Part shown: piece after piece, positions 55,289-63,929 of the stretch | How the letters are laid out: the number at the start of each line of letters is the position of its first letter | Numbering within the stretch: position 1 is the stretch's first letter | Source of the DNA: an uncultured Acidobacteriota bacterium | Lineage (GTDB): Bacteria > Acidobacteriota > UBA6911 > RPQK01 > JAJDTT01 | NCBI GenBank assembly: GCA_951812665.1 | Contig: CATOST010000026.1 | Coordinates: 1-64,000, forward strand | DNA: 64,000 bases | Direction of reading: 5' to 3' | The notes under the pieces: generated by a model | Database searches by the model: none | What the model saw: the letters and a program-made list of their open reading frames with translations, nothing else | What the model was told of the DNA's origin: nothing | Made by a program: the position numbers and the translations under genes

Positions 55289-56089
55289 TCACTTCAACTT
55301 GATCTCCTGCCTGGAGAACAGGACGCAGCCTGCCAAGAGGAACGTCATCGAATAGAGGACGTTCTCGACGATGACACGAACATAGAGGGAGTAGTCAGGT
55401 TGAAGGAGTTCCCGCTCGAAGCTGTCGGCGAGGAGATCGGTCGGCATCTGCGCGGGACTCACGTAGTAGACCGCAGCCGACAAGCCCTTGAGCGCCCAGT
55501 GGGGATGGCGGAACAGAAACTCGATCAGGTTCGGAACGATGGACACCAGGAACGTCACTCCTCCGGCCAGAATCGGATTAAGCACGACGCTCAAGCCCAG
55601 GCTCATCCCCGTGAACAGAGTGGCATAAGCGAACATCTCCAACATGCTCAACCAGAGCAGGGGGCGCGTCTCGAGTTCCATCGCCTGCAATATGGCAAGG
55701 CCGAGTCCAAGGCCGAATCCGAGCACGAGGCACACGAACAATTGGGTGCCCAGCCACTTGCCCACCAGGTACGCCCATCGTGAAATCGGTCTGACGAGGA
55801 CCGGAACAATGGTCTGATTCTTGATGTCCGTGTGGATGGCGACTGCTCCCAGGAACAAGCCCAGGAGGGCGGTACAGAAACTCCAAATGGAAAAGAAGGC
55901 TTTCGTCTGCGAAGTCTTCATCTGCAGCAGCAGCTCGGGCTCGCCGGCTTCGTAGGCCATGTCCATCAAGGGCAATCGCCTCAGCCAAAAGATCGTCATG
56001 AGAACCCCGAGCAGCACCAGGACGTAGATCACCCTACGGCGAAGAATTTCTCGGAGGGTGTTGGCGGCGATGATCCAGACCTCAGACAC
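55289..56089 (-). CDS. ABC-2 type permease (NosY-like)
   Basis: Start GTG 56089 overlaps the ATPase stop by eight bases; it gives 266 residues with six hydrophobic segments. The first part (VWIIAANTLREILRRRVIYVLVLLGVLMTIFWL) and the cytoplasmic DIKNQTIVPVLVRPISRWAYLVGKW are typical of NosY-type permeases. It is the last gene of a four-gene unit. It probably forms a transporter with the ATPase encoded just upstream. Its substrate, possibly a thiol or sulfur compound as suggested for NosFY, is unknown. Confidence 0.85.
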   Translation of the reverse strand: MSEVWIIAANTLREILRRRVIYVLVLLGVLMTIFWLRRLPLMDMAYEAGEPELLLQMKTSQTKAFFSIWSFCTALLGLFLGAVAIHTDIKNQTIVPVLVRPISRWAYLVGKWLGTQLFVCLVLGFGLGLGLAILQAMELETRPLLWLSMLEMFAYATLFTGMSLGLSVVLNPILAGGVTFLVSIVPNLIEFLFRHPHWALKGLSAAVYYVSPAQMPTDLLADSFERELLQPDYSLYVRVIVENVLYSMTFLLAGCVLFSRQEIKLK

Positions 56090-57014
56090 TGCGCTGGCCT
56101 TTGACGTGTTCCATGTAGATATCCTCCAGCGAACGGCTGGGGCGCCGGACGACATCGACCTCGAGAGACAGATCCAACACTTGGCGGAGCAGGTCTTGCT
56201 TCTCCCCTTCTGAACATTCGAAATAGGCTGCCGTGCCGTCAACCCGGCTGGGCCGATAACCCGCCCGAGCCAGATCGGCGCCCGCTCCGGCGCGCCAACC
56301 CATCACCTCGATCTCCCATTTCTCCTGGTGGCAAAGATCTCCCATCTCCTGCTTGAGAACGACCTCGCCATTTCGAATCATGATGAAGCGATCACAGGTC
56401 CGCTCGACGTCGGAGAGTATGTGGCTGCTCAGGAAAACGGTCGTGCCGCTCGCCTGTTCCTCCTGGATGATGTCGGCCACCAGCTTGCGTCCCTGCGGGT
56501 CCAGCCCCGTGGTCGGCTCGTCCAACAGGAGCAGCTCGGGCCGGTGGAGCAGGGCCTGTGCCAGTCCCAGACGCTGGATCATTCCCTTGGAGAAGGTCCC
56601 GACTCTGCGGTCCATGGAATCCCCCAGCCCCAATCGTTCGAGTTGATGCGCGACAGTTTCCCTAAGGGTTTTACGAGGCTGACCGGAGAGTCGGCCGTAA
56701 AACTCCATGGCGGCTCTGGCGGTGTGGAACGGGTAGGGGTGAAAGATCTCCGACTGGAACCCGAGTCTCCGCCGAGCCTCCCTGGAACCGGCATTGAGGC
56801 CGAAGACGGAGACTCTGCCCTGGTCCGGTTTCAGGAAACCCAGAACGGTATTGATGGTGGTCGTCTTGCCTGCCCCGTTGGGACCGACGAACGCCGTGAC
56901 CGTGCCCCGCGCCACCGTAACGTCCACGTCCCTGAGGGCGCGGACCGGCTCCCGCCGCAGCCCGGAACGGAAGGTCTTCGAGACTCCCCGGATCTCGATT
57001 ACCGAGTCGTTCAC
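56082..57014 (-). CDS. ABC transporter ATP-binding protein (NosF-like)
   Basis: Start GTG 57014 overlaps the TlpA-like stop by four bases; it gives 310 residues. Motifs: Walker A GPNGAGKTTTI, Q-loop region, signature FSKGMIQRLGLAQAL, Walker B LLLLDEPTTGLD and H-loop SSHIL. The last 80 residues (EKWEIEVMGWRAGAGADLARAGYRPSRVDGTAAYF) form the extra domain seen in ABC-2 exporters of the CcmA/NosF group. The genes on either side overlap it, so the operon order is exported methyltransferase, TlpA-like protein, ATPase, permease. Confidence 0.9.
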   Translation of the reverse strand: MNDSVIEIRGVSKTFRSGLRREPVRALRDVDVTVARGTVTAFVGPNGAGKTTTINTVLGFLKPDQGRVSVFGLNAGSREARRRLGFQSEIFHPYPFHTARAAMEFYGRLSGQPRKTLRETVAHQLERLGLGDSMDRRVGTFSKGMIQRLGLAQALLHRPELLLLDEPTTGLDPQGRKLVADIIQEEQASGTTVFLSSHILSDVERTCDRFIMIRNGEVVLKQEMGDLCHQEKWEIEVMGWRAGAGADLARAGYRPSRVDGTAAYFECSEGEKQDLLRQVLDLSLEVDVVRRPSRSLEDIYMEHVKGQRSV

Positions 57015-57592
57015 GGTTCTGCACCTTCCTTCGGAGCGATCGGGCTGGTCAGACGAACTTCGATATCGTACTTCAGGTAGGCATCCAGGCCCTCGATCAC
57101 TTTCTCGACCGCGCCGTCGGGATTCACCAGGAAGGTCGTGGGAAAGACGCGAACACCATATTGCTCGGCCACTGTCCCGTCGGGATCGAGAAGGACGGGA
57201 AAAGACACGGGCCGCTTGTCGAGATAGTCCTGCACGACCTTCGTTTCCTCTTTGACACTGATGGCAAGAAGTTCGAATCCTTCCTCCTTCCATTCGAGGT
57301 ACATCTTTTCGAAGACGGGCATTTCCAGGCGACAAGGACCGCACCAGGTGGCCCAGAAATTGACGAGCACCACCTTGTTTTCCTTCGCGGTCCGGTGCAG
57401 CCCGATCTGGGTGCCCTGGAGGCTGCTCAGAATAAACTCGGGTGCGGATTGGCCAATCTTTACCTTGGTTGTCGCGTCTGGACGCCGGAGATCGAGCTTG
57501 ACGCTGAGACTGAACGCGGCGAAGCCGACAAAGAATACGCCGATCCAGATCGATCTCGCTGATGCCAGGCGTTTCCCCCGGCTTCCCGTCAT
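57011..57592 (-). CDS. Membrane-anchored TlpA/ResA-like thiol-disulfide protein
   Basis: ATG 57592 overlaps the methyltransferase stop by four bases; the protein is 193 residues. It has an N-terminal anchor (IWIGVFFVGFAAFSLSVKL), then a thioredoxin fold with the redox site NFWATWCGPCRLEMPVFEKMY and a cis-Pro in RVFPTTFLVNPDG. Such proteins reduce or isomerise cysteines in the periplasm, commonly for cytochrome c or CuA maturation. That suits the CuA and heme proteins at 42.1-43.7 kb and a transporter of NosFY type, though the link is an inference. Confidence 0.87.
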   Translation of the reverse strand: MTGSRGKRLASARSIWIGVFFVGFAAFSLSVKLDLRRPDATTKVKIGQSAPEFILSSLQGTQIGLHRTAKENKVVLVNFWATWCGPCRLEMPVFEKMYLEWKEEGFELLAISVKEETKVVQDYLDKRPVSFPVLLDPDGTVAEQYGVRVFPTTFLVNPDGAVEKVIEGLDAYLKYDIEVRLTSPIAPKEGAEP

Positions 57593-58230
57593 GGAGCCGC
57601 CCGCCGGGAGAAGACGGCGAAGAAGCGGTCCTCGAAGACGGAGTATTCTTCGGTCATCCGGAAGCCGATGGTTTCCATCCAATCCTTGACCTGATCCACG
57701 GTCATCTTCATTTCGGGCTCTTTGTGTCCCTCGATCAAGTCGATGATGACGATACGTGCACTCGGCTTCAGATACTCGGAGAGCGTTTCAAGATAAGCTT
57801 GGCGCCCCTCGATGTGGTGCAACACGTTGTGAAAGAAGGCCAGGTCCAGGTTCCGAACCGGTAACTTGGGATCGGTGAACTCTCCCAACACGGGGAAGAC
57901 GTTGTGCAGGCCTCTTTGTTGCGCGCCCTCTCGGATGAAATCGAGGAAACCTGGGTCCACCTCGACGGCATACACGGCCCCTCCGGGAGCCACGGCTTGA
58001 GCGAGTGGCCAGCTGAAGACGCCGCTGCCGGCGCCGACGTCCGCCACCAGATCACCCGGTTTCAGTTCCAGCCGGGCCATGACCTCCTCGGCCTTGAGTT
58101 TGGCGAGGCGTTCGGGCCGTTCCATCGACTTGATCCATTCCTTGGCCGGCTTGCTTCCCAACTGCGGGGCGCTGGGGGCTGGGGAAGCACACAAGATCAG
58201 CGCCGTGAGAACGGAAATACTTTTAAACAT
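57589..58230 (-). CDS. Class I SAM-dependent methyltransferase with a signal peptide
   Basis: ATG 58230 with AGGAAGGAT gives 213 residues. The first 20 residues (MFKSISVLTALILCASPAPS) are a clear signal peptide. The rest has SAM motifs: LKPGDLVADVGAGSGVFSWPLAQAV, VYAVEVDPGF, LDLAFFHNVLHHIEG and SARIVIIDLIEGH. SAM is cytoplasmic, so an exported methyltransferase is unexpected; either the leader is an anchor facing the cytoplasm or the domain has another role. It is the first gene of the TlpA-ABC unit. Confidence 0.82.
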   Translation of the reverse strand: MFKSISVLTALILCASPAPSAPQLGSKPAKEWIKSMERPERLAKLKAEEVMARLELKPGDLVADVGAGSGVFSWPLAQAVAPGGAVYAVEVDPGFLDFIREGAQQRGLHNVFPVLGEFTDPKLPVRNLDLAFFHNVLHHIEGRQAYLETLSEYLKPSARIVIIDLIEGHKEPEMKMTVDQVKDWMETIGFRMTEEYSVFEDRFFAVFSRRAAP

Positions 58231-58304
58231 GGCGTAATCCTTCCTGCGTCTCGGGTTCGGCGTCCGTCAGTCTACTACGTTGCGAGGATGGAGGAGAGTG
58301 AACA

Positions 58305-58330
58305 GAGGGCGCCACAAGGGGCGCCTCTAC
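58305..58330 (-). repeat. REP-like palindrome with GTAG head
   Basis: On the minus strand it reads GTAGAGGCGCCCCTTGTGG followed by CGCCCTC, a variant of the palindromes at 37955-38037 with GGCGCC arms. Its TAG coincides with the stop codon that matB would have had before the MITE insertion. Confidence 0.6.
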
Positions 58331-58358
58331 GCCGATCCATCGCGCGCCGTGGTCTTAA

Positions 58359-58516
58359 CAGCCCGTGGCAAAAGTCGTCACGGCATTCGACCGTCCCTGC
58401 ATCCCGGCGGACGGCGTTGCGATTCGCTCACATACTCCCGGTATGCTCCCGAATCGCGCCTTGTCCGGCGGGCGCAGGACCGGTCTCGGTGCTCGCGCGA
58501 CTTTCACCACGGACTG
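58359..58516 (-). mobile_element. 158-bp foldback MITE, copy 3, inserted in the 3' end of matB
   Basis: Same length, ends and orientation as copy 2, with about seven differences. It is flanked by TTAA at 58355-58358 and 58517-58520. The right end supplies the last codons and stop of matB. Removing the element and one TTAA restores a longer reading frame (see matB). Confidence 0.9.
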
Positions 58517-59949
58517 TTAAGGACTGACTTGGTGACCTTTCCCATGGCGTTTCGAGGCAGGGAATCGACGACGACGAACAGTCGGGGACATTTGAAGAGA
58601 GCCAGGGCGGATCGGCAATGAGCCGCCAAGTCCTCCTCGCTGGCCGTCCCATCGGTCACCACAAACGCTGCCACCTTTTCTCCCAGATCCGGGTCGGGAA
58701 GTCCGACCACCGCCACTTCGCGGATTCCCGGATGACGCTCCAGGACGTCCTCCACCTCCCGGGACCCGATGCGATAACCACCCGATTTGATCAGGTCCAC
58801 GCTCAGCCGGCCCACCAGGTGGTAGTAACCGTTTTCGTCACGGAACCCGGCGTCTCCCGTGCGCAGCCAATCCCCCAGAAAAGCCTTGGATGTCGCCTCC
58901 GGATCTTTCCAGTAGCCGCCAAACACGTTGGGGCCGCGCACGCAGACTTCCCCGATCCGCTTGTCTTCCCGGATCTCCCTCATCTGGTCGTCGATCAGGC
59001 GGAGTTGGACCGAGGGCAGGGGAAATCCGACCGATCCGGGGAGACGCCCATGGAAGGGGTTGGACGTGTTCATGATGGTCTCCGTCATTCCGTACCGTTC
59101 CAAAATGGTCTGTCCGGTCATTTCGCGGCACTTCCGGTGCAGTTCCACCGACATGGGAGCGGATCCGCTGATGGCCAGGCGTAGAGTGTCGAAGTTGTGG
59201 ACCCGCGGATCGAAGGCGGACACCATTCGGTGGTACATGGTGGGCACACCCATGAACAGCGTGCAGCGCCTTTGGGTCAGCAAATCCAGGACGTGAGTGG
59301 GATCGAACTTCCGGGTGAGGATCGCTTGGCACCCTGTCATGGCCCACCCATGAAGCGCCACGACCAGTCCGTGCACGTGGAACAGCGGTAGCGTCAAAAG
59401 GAGTCGGTCCGCCCGGGACCATTGCCAGACCTGAATCAGATCCTCCAGGTTGCTCCGGATGTTTCGGTGAGTCAGGAGAACTCCCTTGGGGCGCGCGGTG
59501 GTCCCCGAGGTGAAGCAGAGCAGGGCCGGGGCCTCCGGATCCTCCGCTTCCGGGAAGCCGCCCTCTTGTTGCTGCAGAGTGTCCCAGAACTCTTCCTTCA
59601 AGAGTTGCATTCCCACCCGACCGGGGTAGGGTTTGGAACCAACGAGCCCTGAAATCTCGGCCCGGCCCGCCACGTATTCCAATTCCTGCGACGTGGCCGC
59701 GGAAGTCACCGGGACCGTCACCACGCCCAGCAGGTGGTTGCCCAGGAGCGCCACGACCAGCTCCGGAGAGTTCGGCAGATGCAGGGCGATCCGGTCGCCG
59801 GCCCGAATTCCTCTCCGGTGGAGGGTGGCGGCATAACGCTCGGTCCACTGTGCCAATTGGAGGCCGGAATAGGTCCAGGGGGAGACCTCGGGAGAGGGGA
59901 TGAACTCCAATCGCGTTTCGGAGGTCTCGTCCACCGACAAATATCGCAT
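58504..59949 (-). CDS. matB: Malonyl-CoA synthetase-like AMP-forming ligase, C-terminus replaced by a MITE
   Basis: The 481-residue protein has CFTSGTTARPKGVLLTHRNI, LPLFHVHGLVVALHG, ERYGMTETIMNTSNPFHGRLPGSVGFPLPSV, RTGDAGFRDENGYYHLVGRLSVDLIKSGGYRIGSREVE and the catalytic C-terminal Lys in GKVTKSVL. The TETxMNTSNP block is close to malonyl-CoA synthetase MatB, which activates malonate. The last residues NSPW and the stop come from the palindromic element inserted at TTAA (58517-58520). Without it the frame would end VLKTTARDGSA. The catalytic lysine is kept, so activity may remain. Confidence 0.87.
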   Translation of the reverse strand: MRYLSVDETSETRLEFIPSPEVSPWTYSGLQLAQWTERYAATLHRRGIRAGDRIALHLPNSPELVVALLGNHLLGVVTVPVTSAATSQELEYVAGRAEISGLVGSKPYPGRVGMQLLKEEFWDTLQQQEGGFPEAEDPEAPALLCFTSGTTARPKGVLLTHRNIRSNLEDLIQVWQWSRADRLLLTLPLFHVHGLVVALHGWAMTGCQAILTRKFDPTHVLDLLTQRRCTLFMGVPTMYHRMVSAFDPRVHNFDTLRLAISGSAPMSVELHRKCREMTGQTILERYGMTETIMNTSNPFHGRLPGSVGFPLPSVQLRLIDDQMREIREDKRIGEVCVRGPNVFGGYWKDPEATSKAFLGDWLRTGDAGFRDENGYYHLVGRLSVDLIKSGGYRIGSREVEDVLERHPGIREVAVVGLPDPDLGEKVAAFVVTDGTASEEDLAAHCRSALALFKCPRLFVVVDSLPRNAMGKVTKSVLNSPW

Positions 59950-60130
59950 TGATTCATTCCGTCAGAGTCTGTGCCCGATGGGTTTCGATAATAGACTCCG
60001 AAGCCTCTGAGGATAAGTTTTTTTCGCCGGATGGCCGCCGATTCGGACGAAAAAATGCGGGCCAGGGGCAGGGAACCGGCAGACTGCCGCGGGTTGCCAC
60101 GAAGACTGTGACGGACGTACTCTCTGCCCT

Positions 60131-61687
60131 GTGCCCAAGGACCGGTTTATCATCCTGGTGCGCACGCTCTGTGGATTGCTCTTCCTCAGCTGTCCGCAGG
60201 CCTATGGCGGCGCGGCTTCGGGCTCGCAGATCGGTTCTCCCGCCACTGAAGGATCTGAGAATCCGCGCCTGGAGGATCGACTTGGACAGGTTCTGTCGGC
60301 TCCCGTCCTGGTTCGGTCCTCCTGGGGAATCCAGGTTCAGTCCCTGGACACGGGGAAGATTCTGTTTGCCGAGAATCCCCACAAGCGTCTGATACCCGCC
60401 TCGAATCTGAAGCTGCTGACCGCGGTCGCGGCCATCGAAGACCTGGGGCTGGACTTCCGGTTCACAACTCGGGTCCTGACCGATGGCCGTATCGAGGACG
60501 GGACCTTGGAGGGAAACCTCATCATTGAGGGAGGCGGAGACCCGACCCTTGGCGCACGCTTCAATAGCCCCGATCTCGAGAAGCTGGAGGAGGGGGATCC
60601 TCTCGCCGTGTTCCGGCAGTGGCGGGCGAGCCTACGGCATCTGGGAATTCAACGAATCCGGGGAAGGCTGTTGGCGGACGACAGCCTGCTGGAGACGGAA
60701 GGCCCCGGCCGGGGGTGGTCGTGGGACGATCTGGTTTACGGCTACGGAGCCTCCCCCAGCGGCCTTCAGTTCAACGAGGGCGTCGCCCTGGTCCAAGTTT
60801 CGCCAACTCACCTGGGGGCCCTTGCCCACCTCCTGTGGCGACCGGGAACACCACTGATCCGCTGGAGAAACCAGATCCGGACCGGTCCGTATCAAGAACT
60901 GGAGCTGAAGTGGACCAGTCTGGAAGCGGAGGTCATTTTGGAGGGTGGGGTGGAACCCTCTCAGGAGCCGGTCTGGCTCAGCGTCGCGGTCCGGGATCCG
61001 GGCGCTTACTTGATCAACACCTTTGCCGAGTTGCTGAGCTCCAGCGACCTGGAAGTGATGGGTGTCCGGGAGGGCGGGAATGGCCACGCGGTTCCGGGTG
61101 AATCCAGGACGGAGCTCTTTTCTCATGACTCTCCGCCCCTTGCCCAAGTTCTGCGTGTCTTCCTGAAAATCAGCCAAAATCTCTATGGAGAAACGCTCCT
61201 GCGGATGTTGGACCCGGCCCCGAGAGGAAAGCGAGTCCAAGAGGGCCTCACCCGGATGGAGTCGGTCCTCACCCATCGCGTCGGTCTGGAGGCGGACAGC
61301 TTCCTGCTGGCGGACGGTTCCGGCCTCTCTCGTCACAACTTGATCTCAGCCGGCGCCCTGATGAAACTCCTGGAACATGTGCACAGGCAATCCTATGGGC
61401 CGGCCTTTCGGCAATGGCTGCCGGCGGCGGGAGTCGACGGCACTCTCCGCCGGCGTCTGAAGGCCCCCGGTCTGAAGGGCCGGGTCCAGGCCAAGTCCGG
61501 GTCCATGGAGGGAGTCCGGGGGCTATCCGGGTTTCTCGAGACGGTTCATGGCGAAACCCTGGCCTTTGTCATGTTGGCCAATCATCTCAGGGGTGACGAG
61601 GCGGAACTGGAATCACTCCAGGAAGAGTTCCTCCAGGTGTTGGCCGACGCGCCCAGGACCGGTCCGTCTCCTTCGTCTTCCCAGTGA
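60131..61687 (+). CDS. dacB: D-alanyl-D-alanine carboxypeptidase/endopeptidase (PBP4 family)
   Basis: The 518-residue protein starts at GTG 60131 and has a signal peptide (LVRTLCGLLFLSCPQAYGGA). Active-site motifs: SxxK in IPASNLKLLTAV, SxN-like in LADGSGLSRHNLIS, KSG in RVQAKSGSMEGVRGLSGFL. The large insert between the first two, with GNLIIEGGGDPTLGARF and GWSWDDLVYGYGASPSGLQFNEGVALVQV, is typical of class C PBP4. It trims or cuts peptidoglycan cross-links in the periplasm. Confidence 0.9.
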   Translation: MPKDRFIILVRTLCGLLFLSCPQAYGGAASGSQIGSPATEGSENPRLEDRLGQVLSAPVLVRSSWGIQVQSLDTGKILFAENPHKRLIPASNLKLLTAVAAIEDLGLDFRFTTRVLTDGRIEDGTLEGNLIIEGGGDPTLGARFNSPDLEKLEEGDPLAVFRQWRASLRHLGIQRIRGRLLADDSLLETEGPGRGWSWDDLVYGYGASPSGLQFNEGVALVQVSPTHLGALAHLLWRPGTPLIRWRNQIRTGPYQELELKWTSLEAEVILEGGVEPSQEPVWLSVAVRDPGAYLINTFAELLSSSDLEVMGVREGGNGHAVPGESRTELFSHDSPPLAQVLRVFLKISQNLYGETLLRMLDPAPRGKRVQEGLTRMESVLTHRVGLEADSFLLADGSGLSRHNLISAGALMKLLEHVHRQSYGPAFRQWLPAAGVDGTLRRRLKAPGLKGRVQAKSGSMEGVRGLSGFLETVHGETLAFVMLANHLRGDEAELESLQEEFLQVLADAPRTGPSPSSSQ

Positions 61688-61761
61688 TTCAGCCGAAAGA
61701 AGCCGTGACGGTCGATCGAAATCGGCAGCCGGGAAATCGGACATTCAGAGCGGCATATTCG

Positions 61762-63108
61762 CTATTTGCGACTGCGTTTCTTCACCTGCTTGAGGAAATC
61801 CAACCGGTCCTGAATCTCGCGTTCGAAGCCCTCGGCACTCGGTTCATAGTAGCGGCGCCCTGCCAGATTGGACGGCAAGCAGTCCATGTCGGCCACTCGG
61901 TCCGGTTCGCTATGGGCGTAACGATAGTTTCGTCCGTAACCGAGTTCCTTCATCAGGCTGGTGGGAGCGTTCCTCAGGTGCAGAGGGACGGGTTGGTTGC
62001 GGGTGCTTTTGACGTCCTTCTCGACCCGCGAGTAGGCCGCGTAGATCCGGTTCGACTTGGGCGCCTGCGCCAGGTAGACGGCCAACTGAGCCAACGCCAG
62101 CTTTCCCTCGGGAAGGCCGATGAAACGAACGGCCTGCATGGCGTCGATGGCACGCCCGAGCGCGTCCGGATCGGCCACACCGATGTCCTCGGAGGCAAAA
62201 CGGACCATCCGTCGGGCAATGTAGAGGGGATCTTCCCCCGCTTCCAACATCCTTCCCATCCAGTACAGGGACGCGTCGGGGTCGCTGTTGCGCAGGGACT
62301 TGTGAAGAGCCGAAATCAGATTGTAGTGCTCCTCGCCGGACTTGTCGTAACGGAGAGTTCGAGTCTGCAGCGCTTCCCGCACAATGTTACGTGTGATGAC
62401 CGCATCGCCGGTTTGGGACCGGCGAACCAATTGAGCCGCGAGTTCCAGCGAATTCAGCGCGATCCGTGCATCCCCATCGGCGAACCCGGCGATCGTCTCA
62501 AGGCAACCCTCCTCCACCCGCAGCTTCCAGCGACCCAACCCCCTTTCCTCCTGGAGCGCCCGCAGCATCAAGGTCAGCAGGTGCGATTCTTCCAGAGCCT
62601 CGAGCACCAGGACCCGGCTGCGGGAGAGCAGGGGAGGGATGACCTCGAAGGAAGGATTCTCAGTGGTGGCGCCCACCAGAATCAGAGTTCCGTTCTCGAC
62701 ATGGGGAAGGAAAGCATCCTGTTGTGCCTTGTTGAAGCGATGAATCTCGTCTACGAACAGCACGGTCCGGCGTTGTCGGAGGCGCCACTCGGTGCGTGCT
62801 TCCTGCACTATCCGTTTGACTTCCTTGACCCCCGCCAGCACCGCGCTGATGGCGATGAAATGACAGTTCCCCTTATGAGCCATCAGGTGCGCCAAGGTCG
62901 TCTTGCCCACTCCCGGCGGGCCCCAGAGCAGCAGAGATGGAATCTCACCGGAAGCCGCTATTTCCCGAAGGATTCTTCCAGGACCCAGAAGATGTTCCTG
63001 ACCGACGACCTGATCCAAGGCGAGGGGACGCATTCTATCGGCGAGGGGCGCCTGCGGACCCTGCTCTTCCGCCATGGAGCCGATGCCGGGGAACAGGCTC
63101 CTATTCAT
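61762..63108 (-). CDS. rarA: Replication-associated recombination protein A (AAA+ ATPase)
   Basis: ATG 63108 (MNRSLFPGIGSMAEEQG) overlaps the upstream methyltransferase stop by eight bases; it gives 448 residues. Motifs: LADRMRPLALDQVVGQEHLLGPG, Walker A GPPGVGKTTLAHLMA, Walker B VLFVDEIHRFNKAQQDAFLPHVENG, sensor 1 LVGATTENPSFEV, and the MgsA-specific C-terminal SALHKSLRNSDPDASLYWMGRMLEAGEDPLYIARRMVRFASEDIG. The enzyme acts at stalled replication forks. Its coupling to a SpoU-type RNA methyltransferase is unremarkable. Confidence 0.93.
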   Translation of the reverse strand: MNRSLFPGIGSMAEEQGPQAPLADRMRPLALDQVVGQEHLLGPGRILREIAASGEIPSLLLWGPPGVGKTTLAHLMAHKGNCHFIAISAVLAGVKEVKRIVQEARTEWRLRQRRTVLFVDEIHRFNKAQQDAFLPHVENGTLILVGATTENPSFEVIPPLLSRSRVLVLEALEESHLLTLMLRALQEERGLGRWKLRVEEGCLETIAGFADGDARIALNSLELAAQLVRRSQTGDAVITRNIVREALQTRTLRYDKSGEEHYNLISALHKSLRNSDPDASLYWMGRMLEAGEDPLYIARRMVRFASEDIGVADPDALGRAIDAMQAVRFIGLPEGKLALAQLAVYLAQAPKSNRIYAAYSRVEKDVKSTRNQPVPLHLRNAPTSLMKELGYGRNYRYAHSEPDRVADMDCLPSNLAGRRYYEPSAEGFEREIQDRLDFLKQVKKRSRK

Positions 63109-63874
63109 GCCCTTGCTCCCGCCGAAAGACCTCGTACAGGGCGAGCGACCCGGCAACGGCCGCGTTGAGGCTCCCCTCGGCGAATCCCATGGGAATACGC
63201 AATCGATGGTCCGCTTCTTCCAGGATTCGGCTCGGAAGCCCGTTGCCTTCGTTCCCGACGAGCACCGCCAACGGAGGACGGAATCTGGCCTGGAAGAGGG
63301 AGGTTCCGCCCAGATGCGTGGTGGCCCACAACCGGTAACCTCTCGATCTCAGAGACGTCCACGGAATCCTCTCCAGCAACGGTAGGCGCAGGGCCGCTCC
63401 CACCGACGCCCGAACCGTCTTGGAACCGTAGCAGGAGGCGCAACCCGGAGAAGTCACCAGTGTGAACTGGCCCGTCGATTCGGCCGTTCTGAGCAGCGTT
63501 CCAAGATTTCCCGGGTCCTGGATCTCGTGGGCGTAGAGGATATGAGGACCCAGATCGAACCAATTCCATTTCCGCTTCGGAAAGAATGCGGCAACTCCCT
63601 GGGGATTCTGCACACTGGAGAGCGATTTGAACAAAGGCTTGGAAAGCTGGAGACTCTGGCGGCTCCGTCGCCGCAACTGGGAGAGTCGGGCATCGCCGTC
63701 CTGAGAGTAGAGAAGAATCTCTATTTCGAGTGTCCTGGAGAGATCAGACACCTGTTTCCACCCCTCCACCATGACCCAGGGGCAATCGGAAGAGGCGCAA
63801 CCGGCCGCCAGCAGACGCAGTCGTTGAAAGCGTTTGTTCGACCGGCTTCGGATCACCTCCGGAGAAGCGGACAC
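63101..63874 (-). CDS. SpoU/TrmH-family RNA 2'-O-methyltransferase
   Basis: GTG 63874 gives 257 residues. The N-terminal substrate-binding part (SRSNKRFQRLRLLAAGC) is followed by the SPOUT knot motifs: HEIQDPGNLGTLLRTAESTG (motif 1), VLVGNEGNGLPSRIL (motif 2) and IPMGFAEGSLNAAVAGSLALYEVFR (motif 3). These enzymes methylate ribose 2'-OH in rRNA or tRNA. The exact RNA is unknown. It overlaps rarA by eight bases. Confidence 0.9.
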   Translation of the reverse strand: MSASPEVIRSRSNKRFQRLRLLAAGCASSDCPWVMVEGWKQVSDLSRTLEIEILLYSQDGDARLSQLRRRSRQSLQLSKPLFKSLSSVQNPQGVAAFFPKRKWNWFDLGPHILYAHEIQDPGNLGTLLRTAESTGQFTLVTSPGCASCYGSKTVRASVGAALRLPLLERIPWTSLRSRGYRLWATTHLGGTSLFQARFRPPLAVLVGNEGNGLPSRILEEADHRLRIPMGFAEGSLNAAVAGSLALYEVFRREQGHE

Positions 63875-63929
63875 CTAATGGTATTCTACCAGCCCGCGAT
63901 GAAGGCCGTCCCCGCCCCAACCAGCCGGA

